Shown: positions 50,145 to 58,267, counted from the first letter of the stretch. The stretch is DNA of 64,000 nucleotides from Kutzneria buriramensis (GCF_003387475.1 NZ_QUNO01000034.1:1-64000), one strand, 5' to 3'. Numbers and translations are program-made. The notes: generated from the sequence alone by a model not told the origin.

Positions 50145-50214
50145 AACCACCAGGCTCCCACCACCGGCAATTACCTCCGACGTCATACGCCGGGCCGGGC
50201 TGGAGACGTAGGGC

Positions 50215-50241
50215 TGTCATGTCTGAAGCCGCCGATCCGTC
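50215..50241 (+). promoter_or_regulatory. ECF41-like promoter of the second SigJ-type gene
   Basis: TGTCATG (50215-50221), 16 bases, CGTC (50238-50241). This fits the ECF41 pattern TGTCAC...CGTC and has the same spacing as the three promoters near 29441-29723. Transcription would start at about 50247. Confidence 0.65.
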
Positions 50242-50268
50242 ATAGCAATGACGGAGAGGGAGCCGACA

Positions 50269-51126
50269 GTGGACGAGCACGAGTTTCTGGCCGAGCGGTT
50301 CGAGGCGCACCGCGACCACCTGGGCGCGGTGGCCTATCGCATGCTGGGGTCGCTGACCGAGGCCGAGGACGCGGTGCAGGAGGCGTGGCTGCGGCTGGCC
50401 CGCGCCGACACGAGCGAGGTGGCCAACCTGGGCGGCTGGCTGACGACGGTGGTCAGCCGGGTCTGCCTGGACATGCTGCGGGCCCGCAGGGTGCGCCGCG
50501 AGGAGCCGCTCGACGTGCACGTGCCGGACCCGATCGTCGCGGCGGACCCGGCGGAGGAGACGGTGCTCGCCGACTCGGTGGGGCTGGCGCTGCTGGTGGT
50601 GCTGGAGACGCTGACTCCGGCGGAGCGGCTGGCGTTCGTGCTGCACGACATGTTCGGCGTCTCCTTCGAGGAGATCGCCCCGATCGTCAAGCGCTCCACG
50701 GCCACCGCCACCCAGCTGGCCAGCCGCGCCCGCCGACGGGTGCGGGGCGCGCCGAAGCCGGACGCCGACCTGCCGGCGCAGCGCGAGGTGATCGACGCCT
50801 TCATGGCGGCGGCCCGGGGCGGCGATTTCGACGCGCTGGTCGCGCTGCTCGACCCGGACATCGTGTTGCGCGTCGACTTCGGGCCCTCGGGTCCGTCGGG
50901 AGTCATCCGCGGCGCGGCGGCGGTGGCGCAGCAGGCGATGTTGTTCTCGCGAGGCGCCGAATCGACGCGGCACGTCGTCATCAACGGCGCGGCCGGCGTC
51001 ATCCCGATGCCCAACGGGCGCCCTCGCTCGGTGTTCTGTCCGACGGTGCGCGGCGGCCGGATCGTGGAGATCAACATCCTGGCGGACCCGGAACGGCTGG
51101 CCCGCCTCGACATCCCGGAAAGCTAG
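50269..51126 (+). CDS. Second SigJ-type (ECF41-like) sigma factor
   Basis: This 285-residue factor has region 2 (YRMLGSLTEAEDAVQEAWLRLA) and region 4 (LTPAERLAFVLHDMFGVSFEEIAPIVKRSTATATQLASRARRRV), plus a C-terminal NTF2/SnoaL-like domain. The tail lacks the DGGG motif seen in the other SigJ (it has VLRVDFGPSG), so it belongs to a related SnoaL-fused group. The GTG at 50269 lies behind AGGGAG, six bases apart. The ATG at 50248 would coincide with the predicted transcription start, so it would need leaderless translation. An ECF41-like promoter suggests autoactivation. Confidence 0.88.
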   Translation: MDEHEFLAERFEAHRDHLGAVAYRMLGSLTEAEDAVQEAWLRLARADTSEVANLGGWLTTVVSRVCLDMLRARRVRREEPLDVHVPDPIVAADPAEETVLADSVGLALLVVLETLTPAERLAFVLHDMFGVSFEEIAPIVKRSTATATQLASRARRRVRGAPKPDADLPAQREVIDAFMAAARGGDFDALVALLDPDIVLRVDFGPSGPSGVIRGAAAVAQQAMLFSRGAESTRHVVINGAAGVIPMPNGRPRSVFCPTVRGGRIVEINILADPERLARLDIPES

Positions 51127-51177
51127 CGCCGGAAGTGGCGCTGTAACCGAACGGCCGGTGCCGGACACTAGCCAGGT

Positions 51178-51693
51178 ATGGATGTCGAGGCGTTCGAGGC
51201 GCTGTACCACACGCACTACGCCGCGTTGCTGCGCTACGGCGCGCGGAGGATCGACCACGACGCGGCGCTCGACGTCGTGGCCGAGACCTTCCTGATCGCC
51301 TGGCGCCGGCCGGACGCCGTCCCGGTGGACAACCCGCTGCCGTGGTTGTACGCGACGGCGCGGCGCGTGCTGGCCAATCACCGGCGGGGGCAGGCGCGCC
51401 GCGACCAACTCGACGAACGGATCGGCGCGACCGGCCCGCCGCCGGTCACCGCCGATCACGCCGACGGCGTCGCCGCCCGCACCGACGTGCTGCGGGCGCT
51501 CGCCGCACTCTCCCCCGGCGACCAGGAAGTGTTGCTCCTCACCGAATGGGACGGCCTGTCCGCGCAGGTCGCGGCCGAGGTGCTCGGCTGCTCCTTGTCT
51601 GCGTTCAAGGTCCGCCTGCATCGCGCACGGCAACGCCTCGCCGCGTCGATGACCACCCCACGGATGCACATAGTGAAGGGACAAACGACATGA
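51178..51693 (+). CDS. ECF sigma factor (pair 4)
   Basis: This 171-residue factor has region 2 (about 5-65, YHTHYAALLRYGARRIDHDAALDVVAETFLIAWRRP) and region 4 (about 103-155, LSPGDQEVLLLTEWDGLSAQVAAEVLGCSLSAFKVRLHRARQRL). ATG 51178. It lies 51 bp behind the second SigJ-type gene; TGTAACC at 51142 and CGGACAC at 51162 may be its own promoter. The stop overlaps the partner's start by 4 bases. Confidence 0.92.
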   Translation: MDVEAFEALYHTHYAALLRYGARRIDHDAALDVVAETFLIAWRRPDAVPVDNPLPWLYATARRVLANHRRGQARRDQLDERIGATGPPPVTADHADGVAARTDVLRALAALSPGDQEVLLLTEWDGLSAQVAAEVLGCSLSAFKVRLHRARQRLAASMTTPRMHIVKGQTT

Positions 51694-52382
51694 ACGACGC
51701 CTTGCAGTCGCTGCGCGACGCCAACCCCGTGCCGTCGGACGCCTACGAGGACGCCAGCCGCAGCCCCGGCGGGTTGATGCTGCTCGAGCGCATCACCGCC
51801 ACGCCTCGCCCGCGCCGGGTCGGCCGGCCGCTCGCGGTGGCCGGGATTGCCGCGGCCGCGGCGGCGATCGCCACCATCATCGGCCTCCAGCCGTTCGTCG
51901 GCGGCGGTGGTCCGCCACCCGCGTTCGCCGTCGAACGGGCCGCCGACGGCACGCTGACCGTCACGATCAACGACTTCAGCGGATCGTGGGGGCTCAACGC
52001 CGACCTGAGCGAGTTCGGCGTGCGGGCCAAGGTGGTCGAGATGCAGCAGGACACCGCGGACTGCGTGGTCGACCCGGCCGGTCGGGCGCCGCTGCCGCCC
52101 GACGCGCTGCGGCCGGTGCCCGGCGCGCCCAACAAGATCTCGATCAAGCCCGGCGAGATCGGCGCCGACACCACGCTGGTGTTCGGCCGCCGGACCGGCG
52201 CCGGCACGCCGCCGACGCTGGACGTCATCGCGGTGCGGTCGGCGGCGAAGAACCCGATCAGCTGTACCGCCGCGAGCGGCGCGCCGACGCCGGCGTTGAC
52301 GACCCAGCCGGTGGTGAATCCCAACGCCGTCAACGGAAACGGCGCCGACTCCAACGGCCTGACGCCGACGCCGACCCGCTGA
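51690..52382 (+). CDS. Single-pass membrane partner of ECF pair 4
   Basis: This 230-residue protein has a cytoplasmic head (LQSLRDANPVPSDAYEDASRSPGGLMLLERI), one helix (about 48-66, VAGIAAAAAAIATIIGL) and an outside domain with AVERAADGTLTVTINDFSG and LNADLSEFGVRAKVV. The latter is homologous to the pair-2 partner at 34989-35564. The tail is Pro/Asn/Thr-rich. No zinc anti-sigma motif. Coupled to the sigma gene by ATGA overlap. Confidence 0.82.
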   Translation: MNDALQSLRDANPVPSDAYEDASRSPGGLMLLERITATPRPRRVGRPLAVAGIAAAAAAIATIIGLQPFVGGGGPPPAFAVERAADGTLTVTINDFSGSWGLNADLSEFGVRAKVVEMQQDTADCVVDPAGRAPLPPDALRPVPGAPNKISIKPGEIGADTTLVFGRRTGAGTPPTLDVIAVRSAAKNPISCTAASGAPTPALTTQPVVNPNAVNGNGADSNGLTPTPTR

Positions 52383-52388
52383 CGCGAA

Positions 52389-52417
52389 CCCGGGCCGTCC
52401 GCCGTGGACGGCCCGGG
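52389..52417. terminator. Strong bidirectional hairpin
   Basis: CCCGGGCCGTCC, 5 bases, GGACGGCCCGGG: a perfect 12-bp stem between the convergent stops at 52382 (+) and 52456 (-). Confidence 0.8.
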
Positions 52418-52455
52418 CCCTACGCAGGGCGCACCGGGGGCGTCCTTTGCGGCTG

Positions 52456-53487
52456 CTAGCTGCCGGCGATCGCCGCCTCCACCACGTCCGACGGCATGCC
52501 CGGCACGATCGACGGCGTCAACTGCCCCGCCTGATCCCAGGTTCCGTCGGCGCTGTGCCGGATCGTGTGCCACACTGCGCCGCCGTTGTCCACAATCGCC
52601 ACCTGGAGATCGCCGTTGACGCCGGCGACCGCCACCGATACAAGGGTTCCCTTGTGGCCCATGGCCTTCATCGCATCGCCAGGGCCGCCCCAGTTACCGG
52701 CCGAGTCGCGGACCATGTGCCACAACGTGGTTCCGTTGCCGCCCTGCACGAGCAGTTGCAGCGCGTTGCCCGCCGCGCCCACCGCGACCCCGGACGGCGT
52801 GCCCACGACGTGGTTCGGATCGTTCGAGGCGAGCACGTCGGCGAAGGGCGTCCAGTTGCCGCCGGCGTCCCGCACCGCGTTCATCACCTTGCCGCCGGCC
52901 AGCGCGACCACCTGGAGCTGCCCGTTCACGCCGGCCGCCCCGACCTGGCCGATCGTCCCCGTCAGCCCGCCCGCCACGGCCTTGACGTCGCCGAACGAGG
53001 TCCAGGTGCCGTCGCTGTGCCGCACGGCGTGGTACAGGCCGGCCCCGTTGTCGGTCGCCACCACGATCTGGAGGTCCGAACTGACCGTGGCGGCCGCGAG
53101 CGAGGTGACGTTGGCGCAGGTGGCGATCCGTTGCAGACCCTCCCAATTGCCGTCGGTGTGCCGAATCGCCAGATACACGCCGTAGGAGTCGCTGGCGACG
53201 ATGTTCAGCTCGCCGTTGATGACCGTGCTGGCGATGTGCGTGATCGTGCCCGCCGGACGGCCGGTCTGGCTGAGCAGATCACCCGCCTCGGTCCAGGTCC
53301 TGTTGGCGTTGGACCGGATCGTGTGCATCAGGTCGTTGCTGGAGGCGCGCACCACCAACTGCGCGTCGGTTGCGCCGGCGAGCGCCACCGCCCGGCTGTC
53401 GTGGCGCACCCCGAACGTCACGCCGAGGACCACCGCGATCACCGCGACCACAATCCCCAGTGGCGCAAGGACTTTGCGACGAGTCAC
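52456..53487 (-). CDS. Membrane-anchored beta-propeller (tectonin-like) protein
   Basis: This 343-residue protein has a basic start (VTRRKVLAP), one N-terminal helix (about 8-25, LGIVVAVIAVVLGVTFGV) and about six repeats of some 47 residues with the pattern HxxRHxDGxW...GD, such as LYHAVRHSDGTWTSFGDV and LWHMVRDSAGNWGGPGDA. This is a six- or seven-bladed propeller of the type that binds sugars or glycans in tectonin/PLL-like lectins. GTG 53487 lies behind GGGAGGGGCATC; the ATG 53505 overlapping the upstream stop has no ribosome site. In operon with the upstream Tat-exported enzyme-like gene. Confidence 0.8.
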   Translation of the reverse strand: MTRRKVLAPLGIVVAVIAVVLGVTFGVRHDSRAVALAGATDAQLVVRASSNDLMHTIRSNANRTWTEAGDLLSQTGRPAGTITHIASTVINGELNIVASDSYGVYLAIRHTDGNWEGLQRIATCANVTSLAAATVSSDLQIVVATDNGAGLYHAVRHSDGTWTSFGDVKAVAGGLTGTIGQVGAAGVNGQLQVVALAGGKVMNAVRDAGGNWTPFADVLASNDPNHVVGTPSGVAVGAAGNALQLLVQGGNGTTLWHMVRDSAGNWGGPGDAMKAMGHKGTLVSVAVAGVNGDLQVAIVDNGGAVWHTIRHSADGTWDQAGQLTPSIVPGMPSDVVEAAIAGS

Positions 53488-53501
53488 GATGCCCCTCCCG
53501 G

Positions 53502-54878
53502 TCATGACGCGCTCAGCTTGTACAGCGCGGCCGCCCCCGCGTCCAACGAAACGGCTATGCACGGGGCGTCGGACTGCGGCGTGTAGCCGCCCGTGGACGG
53601 GTCGAACCTGCCGACCCCGTGAACAGCAGCGGTATCGGTGGTCAGCATGACGTCGACCGACGCCGTGTTGGACCGGTTGGCCACGAACACCCACCGATCC
53701 TTGACCGACGAGTCGGCGCTGCGGAACCGGCCCAGCACAACGGTTCCCGCCACCGAGGTGAGGTAACCGTCCGGGGTGAAGGGGTTTGTGCCGTTCGTCT
53801 GCGGGTTCTCGTTGGCGTGCACCACCGATTCCGACACCAGCGGCAGCAGCTCCTTGCCGACCGGCGCGAGCCAGGTGTGGTTTAGCGCCTGGCTGGCCGC
53901 GTAGCGATCGGTCTTGGCGCCGTTCAGGTCGATCAGCGCCGGGCCGAAGCCCTCGCCGCGCGCCGGATCCGGCGTCCAGTAGGTGAAGTACTGGATTCCC
54001 TTGCAGCCGTAGGCGAGGCTGACGTTGACCTGCCAGGCCAGGTCGGCCGCCGTGGGCTGCGGGAATATGCCGCTGGGCAGGGTCTGGACGTAGGTCCAGG
54101 TCGGCAGGCCGCTGTCCAGGCCGGCCTGGCGGATCTGCGACCAGCACAGGAAATAGTCCTCAGCCTCGCCGGTGGTGCGCAGCGGGTAGTAGTCGAAGGA
54201 CAGCAGCGGCGGCGCGACCTGGCTGATGAAGTCCTTCAGCACCTTGGGGTAGTCGAGGCCCACCGCGTAGGAGAGGTTGATGTACGCCATCGCGCTCGGC
54301 GCCATCTCGTGCACGACCCGGGTCGCGCGGCCCAGTGTGACGTTGCGGGAGCCGCCGAGGTCCGGTTCGTCGTACAGGCTGAAGCCGGCGAAGGACTGGT
54401 GCCGCGAGTAGCGCGCGGTCGCCGTCTGCACCAGCGTCCGCGCGCCGGCGGTGCTGATCGTCAGCGGGTCCGAGCGGCTGTCGTCGATGGTGAACATCTC
54501 GCCGACCGCCTTGACGCCGGGATCGGTCGCCACCAGCGCCTTCATGCCGTACTGGTCGGCCAGGCCCAGCGCGTAGTCGATGCTCTGCCAGTCGAGCTGG
54601 TAGTTGCCGGTGATGAGGAAGGTGAAACCGGCCCCCGCCATGTCGGCGTAGTTGGCGGCGGTGGACTGGTCCGGCGGTGGCGGCCAGAACACGCCGATCG
54701 GGAAGCGCGGGTCGTCGAGCAGCGGCGTCGAGTTGCACGCGTTGCCCAGCTGCATCGGGGTGACGGCCGGAGTCGCCGGTCGCGGCGTCGCGCCGGCCAC
54801 CGTCGGTGCGGCGAGCGCGGCGGCGCCCACTCCCGCGGCCCGGAACAGCCAGCGCCGGCTTCTGCGTGCGTCGGTCAT
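53502..54878 (-). CDS. Tat-exported TIM-barrel glycoside-hydrolase-like protein
   Basis: This 458-residue protein has a twin-arginine signal (RRSRRWLFRAAGVGAAALAAP). The barrel region (about 60-390) has DDPRFPIGVFWPPPP, YGMKALVATDPGVKA, FAGFSLYDEPDLGG, where Glu in DEP is a candidate acid/base, and LLSFDYYPL, GIQYFTYWTPD. A beta-sandwich C-terminal module follows. The layout is like GH42/GH-A clan proteins, but I cannot name a family. ATG 54878 has GGGAG six bases upstream. Its stop overlaps the next gene's ATG. A LacI regulator lies 340 bp away, divergent. Confidence 0.82.
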   Translation of the reverse strand: MTDARRSRRWLFRAAGVGAAALAAPTVAGATPRPATPAVTPMQLGNACNSTPLLDDPRFPIGVFWPPPPDQSTAANYADMAGAGFTFLITGNYQLDWQSIDYALGLADQYGMKALVATDPGVKAVGEMFTIDDSRSDPLTISTAGARTLVQTATARYSRHQSFAGFSLYDEPDLGGSRNVTLGRATRVVHEMAPSAMAYINLSYAVGLDYPKVLKDFISQVAPPLLSFDYYPLRTTGEAEDYFLCWSQIRQAGLDSGLPTWTYVQTLPSGIFPQPTAADLAWQVNVSLAYGCKGIQYFTYWTPDPARGEGFGPALIDLNGAKTDRYAASQALNHTWLAPVGKELLPLVSESVVHANENPQTNGTNPFTPDGYLTSVAGTVVLGRFRSADSSVKDRWVFVANRSNTASVDVMLTTDTAAVHGVGRFDPSTGGYTPQSDAPCIAVSLDAGAAALYKLSAS

Positions 54879-54890
54879 GGAACGCTCCCG

Positions 54891-55040
54891 TCAGATGAGT
54901 TCGCGGCGGGCCGCCCAGGCCACCGCCTCGATCGGGGTGCCGGCGCCGACCTTGTCGCACAGGTCGCGCACGCGGCGGCGAAGGGCGCGCGGGCCGAGGT
55001 GGAGTCGGTGGATGTCAGCATCACAGCCCCCACTGCCTGC
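54891..55040 (-). pseudogene. C-terminal scrap of a LuxR-type regulator
   Basis: On the minus strand a frame reads DADIHRLHLGPRALRRRV then RDLCDKVGAGTPIEAVAWAARRELI and stops at 54891-54893. This is the end of a LuxR DNA-binding domain as found in actinomycete response regulators and LuxR-type regulators. No N-terminus is present. It lies between the Tat-exported gene and the LacI gene and may be left from a displaced regulator. Confidence 0.6.
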
Positions 55041-55048
55041 CCGTCCGA

Positions 55049-55062
55049 TTGAAATGATTCAA
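55049..55062. promoter_or_regulatory. Dyad in the glycoside-hydrolase/LacI intergenic region
   Basis: TTGAA, 4 bases, TTCAA in an AT-rich stretch, between the divergent genes. It may be a second LacI site. Confidence 0.35.
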
Positions 55063-55188
55063 ACAGCGACGCCGAAGACTCGTCAAGACGGGTGCACCGG
55101 ATGGCCCAGCACCCCGTCTTCGTCCAGATAGATACCCATCTACCTGGGAATTCTCTGGCCCGCGTACGATGGTGACGAGCGCCGGCTC

Positions 55189-55200
55189 TGACACGTTTCA
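55189..55200. promoter_or_regulatory. LacI-type operator
   Basis: TGACACGTTTCA differs by one base from the perfect palindrome TGAAACGTTTCA with a central CG, the classic LacI/GalR half-site style. It lies 20 bp upstream of the lacI start, so autoregulation is likely. Confidence 0.6.
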
Positions 55201-55219
55201 AGCGAGAAGGTGGACAGCC

Positions 55220-56242
55220 ATGCGACGCGTGGGCATCAAGGACGTCGCCCGGCTGGCCGGGGTGTCGGTCGGCACCGTCTCACACGTGCTGAACCGCCCC
55301 GAGGTGGTCGCCGCCACCACCCGGCAGCGGGTCGAGCAGGCCATCGGCGAGTTGGGTTTCGTGCGCAACAGCGCCGCCGGCACACTGCGCGCCGGCCGCA
55401 GCAAGGTGCTCGGCCTGGTCGTGATGGACGTGACCAATCCGTTCTACACCGACATCGCCCGTGGGGCCGAGGATGTCGCGCAGGTCAACGGGTACGTGGT
55501 GATCCTCGGCAACTCCGACGAGTCCGACGACAAGGAGTCCAACTACCTTCGCGTGCTCCAGGAGCAGCAGGTCGCCGGCGTCCTCATCACGCCCGTGCAC
55601 GACGATTCGACGCGCCTGCGCCAACTCCGCGACGTCGGCACCTCGGTGGTGCTGGTCGACCGGCCAGCACAGGGCGTGGACCAGTGCTCCGTCGCCGTCG
55701 ACAACGTCGCCGGCGGCCGCCTCGCCGCCGAACACCTGTTGGGCCTCGGCCATGACGAGATCACCTTCGTCACCGGTCCCGCCGCCATCCGCCAGTGCGC
55801 CGACCGCCGCGCCGGCGTCAAGGCCGCCCTGCGCGCAGCCGGCATCCCCGCCGCGACCGGCCTCCGCGAGTTCGTCGTGCCCGCCATGAACACCGCCTCC
55901 GGCCGCGCCGCCGGCGAGAAACTGGTGCAGGGCAAGCGCCGGCCCCGCGCCATCTTCTGCGCCAACGACCTGCTCGCCGTCGGCGTCCTCCACGTCCTGC
56001 TGCGCGCCGGCGTCCGGGTGCCTGAGGACGTCATGATCGTCGGCTACGACGACATCACCTCCGCCGAGTCCGCCGCCATCCCCCTCACCACCGTCCGCCA
56101 GCCCACGTACCAGATGGGCCACATGGCCGCCGAGTTGATGATCGCCGAGTGCGAGCAGCCGCAGCACCACGCCCACCAGCAGATCCTCTTCCAGCCGACC
56201 CTGGTGGTCCGCAGCACCACCAAGGCGAGCCCGCCGCGATGA
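55220..56242 (+). CDS. LacI-family regulator
   Basis: This 340-residue repressor has an HTH (about 4-28, GIKDVARLAGVSVGTVSHVLNRP), hinge (AAGTLRAGRSK) and effector domain with VIVGYDDITSAES near the end. ATG 55220 has GAAGGTGG seven bases upstream; the longer reading from 55169 crosses the operator. Divergent from the Tat-exported enzyme/propeller operon, it probably controls that operon in response to a sugar. Ends two bases before the opposite VOC gene stop. Confidence 0.92.
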   Translation: MRRVGIKDVARLAGVSVGTVSHVLNRPEVVAATTRQRVEQAIGELGFVRNSAAGTLRAGRSKVLGLVVMDVTNPFYTDIARGAEDVAQVNGYVVILGNSDESDDKESNYLRVLQEQQVAGVLITPVHDDSTRLRQLRDVGTSVVLVDRPAQGVDQCSVAVDNVAGGRLAAEHLLGLGHDEITFVTGPAAIRQCADRRAGVKAALRAAGIPAATGLREFVVPAMNTASGRAAGEKLVQGKRRPRAIFCANDLLAVGVLHVLLRAGVRVPEDVMIVGYDDITSAESAAIPLTTVRQPTYQMGHMAAELMIAECEQPQHHAHQQILFQPTLVVRSTTKASPPR

Positions 56243-56244
56243 GC

Positions 56245-56655
56245 TCAGCGTTCCTGGACGGTCCATGTGTTGCCGTCGGGGTCGGCGAAGTCGAAGAAGC
56301 TGGCGTAGGGGCGGCGGGTGGGGTCGACGCCTGGCGAGTAGTCACCCTGCCACTCGACCGGCGCCTTGTGACGGACGGCGGAGACCGGCATGCCACGCCC
56401 GGCGAGTTCCCGGTGCGCGGCCTCGATGTCCGACACCACAAGGTAGTTGTTCCGCGCGGACCCCACCGAGGCATCGCTGACGCCTAGTCCGAATTGGATG
56501 GACGCGGCGGATCCCGGCGGGGTCAGTTGCACGACGCGGAAGCGGTCGTTGGGGCGGTAGTCGACGTCCAGCGCGAAGCCGGCGGCGACGTAGAAGCGGA
56601 GCGCGCGGTCCACGTCGCTGACGGGCAGGGTGAGCACCTCGATGCGGTAGTCCAT
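56245..56655 (-). CDS. VOC-fold (glyoxalase-like) protein
   Basis: This 136-residue protein has a vicinal-oxygen-chelate fold: IEVLTLPVSDVDRALRFYVAAGF at the start and PYASFFDFADPDGNTWTVQE at the end. These carry metal-ligand positions in related enzymes. ATG 56655 lies behind GGAGG. It is third gene in the DUF427-SDR-VOC operon, 16 bp after the SDR. Substrate unknown. Confidence 0.9.
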   Translation of the reverse strand: MDYRIEVLTLPVSDVDRALRFYVAAGFALDVDYRPNDRFRVVQLTPPGSAASIQFGLGVSDASVGSARNNYLVVSDIEAAHRELAGRGMPVSAVRHKAPVEWQGDYSPGVDPTRRPYASFFDFADPDGNTWTVQER

Positions 56656-56671
56656 TGGGTCCTCCAGACCA

Positions 56672-57331
56672 CTAGACAAGAACTTCCCCACCGTCGATGG
56701 CCAGCGAGACACCGGTCATGAAGGTGGAGCCGAGGGCGAACAGGACGGCGTCGGCGACGTCCTCGACGGCGCCGACACGACGAGCGGGACTACCAGCCCG
56801 GCGGGCGGCGAACAGGTCCGCTTTGGCGCGCTCGCCGAGGGCGTCGTAGGCACCGCTGTCGATGGTGCCGGGCGACACGGCGTTGACGCGGATCGGCGCC
56901 AACTCGACGGCCAGGCCCCGGACAACCGCGTCAAGAGCGGCGTTCGTGCCGCCGACGGCGAGCATGCCGACCACGGGTTTCCGCGCCGACGCCCCGGAGA
57001 AGAACACGAACGAGCCCGTTGCCGGCATGCGTGGCGCGAAGTGCTTGGCCAGCAACATCGCCCCTACGACCTTGACGTTGAACGACGCCAGCACGGCTTC
57101 GTGGCTCAGCGAATCGACCGTCCCACGCGCCCGAGCCGAAGCCGTCGACACGACGTGGTCAACGGTGCCGAGCCGTGCGGCCAGCGCCTCGACGCTGGAC
57201 TCGTCGGTGAGATCGACGTGCTCGCCGGCATTCCGTCCGGCGACGACAACCTCGTGCCCGGCAGCACGGGCCGCGGCGGCGACCGCCCCCGCGATTCCCC
57301 CGCCGCGACCGATCACCAGAATCCTGGACAC
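56672..57331 (-). CDS. Atypical short-chain dehydrogenase without YxxxK
   Basis: This is a 219-residue SDR. It has a divergent cofactor loop (VIGRGGGIAGAVAAA), SFVFFSGASAR and RVNAVSPGTIDSG. At the catalytic site GMLAVGGTNAALDA replaces YxxxK, so neither Tyr nor Lys is present. A known small SDR-like branch has this lack, so it may be a binding protein or use other residues. GTG 57331 follows GAAGGGGAACTGAG. It starts 2 bases past the DUF427 stop and lies 16 bp before the VOC gene. Confidence 0.85.
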   Translation of the reverse strand: MSRILVIGRGGGIAGAVAAAARAAGHEVVVAGRNAGEHVDLTDESSVEALAARLGTVDHVVSTASARARGTVDSLSHEAVLASFNVKVVGAMLLAKHFAPRMPATGSFVFFSGASARKPVVGMLAVGGTNAALDAVVRGLAVELAPIRVNAVSPGTIDSGAYDALGERAKADLFAARRAGSPARRVGAVEDVADAVLFALGSTFMTGVSLAIDGGEVLV

Positions 57332-57332
57332 C

Positions 57333-58181
57333 TCAGTTCCCCTTCAGTTCGTCGGGGTCGAGCCCACGGTCGATGCCGTGCGGTACAACGGTCTGGCCGG
57401 GCTCCAGCGCGAGCTTCCTGCCGTCCAGCCAGACATCGACGACGTCCGGCTCGAAGGAGATCCACCCGGACACGGCCGCGACCTCGGGCCACGCCTCCGG
57501 ATATCCCCAGGCGGCCCGCCGACGCCCACCGATGTCGTAATAGCTGGCCAAACCCTTGTACGGGCAGAAGGTCTGCCCCTCGACCGGCGTCAGAGCCGAC
57601 AAGTCGACGTCCGAACGCGGCACGTACCACCGAGTCGCGAAACCGGATTCGTAGAGGGCCAACGGGTGCCGGCTCTCGGCGACGACCCGGTCGCCGTCGC
57701 GGACGACGAGATGCCGCGAGGTCTTGCGGATGTCGATCCGGTGGTACAGGTCGGCGGCGTGACCGACGATCCGCTCGTCCTCCTCGTAGAACGCATCCAT
57801 TGCCCGCCAGGCGAAGGCGACCCGGTCCCGCAGGATCGACGCGTACGAGGGCAGATCGTCGAACCGCCACGCCGCATGCGGGGTGCCCTGCACGGAAAAC
57901 CACCCGGTGACGCCGAGGTCCTTGTGCTTGGTGACCCGCGTTTCCATCGCCAGCACATCCGACGAGACGTCCGCGATCGGGAAGTACGCCACCGGATAGC
58001 GCCCCGGCTCGTGCAGGAGCACGACGTCCTCGCTGTCGGCGATCCACTCCCCGCCGTGACGCACCCGCATCCGCCGCCGCAGCGGCTCGGCGAACAGCAG
58101 CCGCTCGGGCAGCGGCTCGGGCGTCAGGAACCGCCCCACCGCCTTGCCCGCCAGTGGTCCTTGCTGCCAGGCCAGTCCCAT
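57333..58181 (-). CDS. Tandem DUF427-domain protein
   Basis: This 282-residue protein has two DUF427 repeats. The first (about 30-130) includes RRRMRVRHGGEWIADSEDVVLLHEPGRYPVAYFP; the second (about 145-260) includes RHLVVRDGDRVVAESRHPLALYESG and the signature FCPYKGLASYYDI. The family is soluble, with conserved acidic and aromatic residues and unknown function; some members lie with ligand-binding or lipid genes. ATG 58181 lies behind GGAGGTTAGG. First gene of the operon, divergent from a CGNR regulator. Confidence 0.88.
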   Translation of the reverse strand: MGLAWQQGPLAGKAVGRFLTPEPLPERLLFAEPLRRRMRVRHGGEWIADSEDVVLLHEPGRYPVAYFPIADVSSDVLAMETRVTKHKDLGVTGWFSVQGTPHAAWRFDDLPSYASILRDRVAFAWRAMDAFYEEDERIVGHAADLYHRIDIRKTSRHLVVRDGDRVVAESRHPLALYESGFATRWYVPRSDVDLSALTPVEGQTFCPYKGLASYYDIGGRRRAAWGYPEAWPEVAAVSGWISFEPDVVDVWLDGRKLALEPGQTVVPHGIDRGLDPDELKGN

Positions 58182-58185
58182 GATG

Positions 58186-58265
58186 CCTAACCTCCATATC
58201 GAGCTTTACTGGTTAGAGTTCAGCAGGCATGCTGTAACCTGTCAAGGGCAAGTTTGGAGGTTAGG
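58186..58265. promoter_or_regulatory. Symmetric divergent promoter region with 11-bp mirror elements and central dyad
   Basis: CCTAACCTCCA (58186-58196) and its exact complement TGGAGGTTAGG (58255-58265) flank the region and serve as the ribosome sites of both divergent genes. Between them GGTTA (58211-58215), CAGCA (58221-58225), TGCTG (58230-58234) and TAACC (58235-58239) form a nested dyad, a likely operator. Confidence 0.6.
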
Positions 58266-58267
58266 AC

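Noticed and set aside
48655-51684. 1,009-codon minus-strand frame
   Set aside because: It lies opposite the hydrolase, SigJ-type and ECF genes and overlaps the SDR in the wrong frame; the real genes have motifs and ribosome sites.
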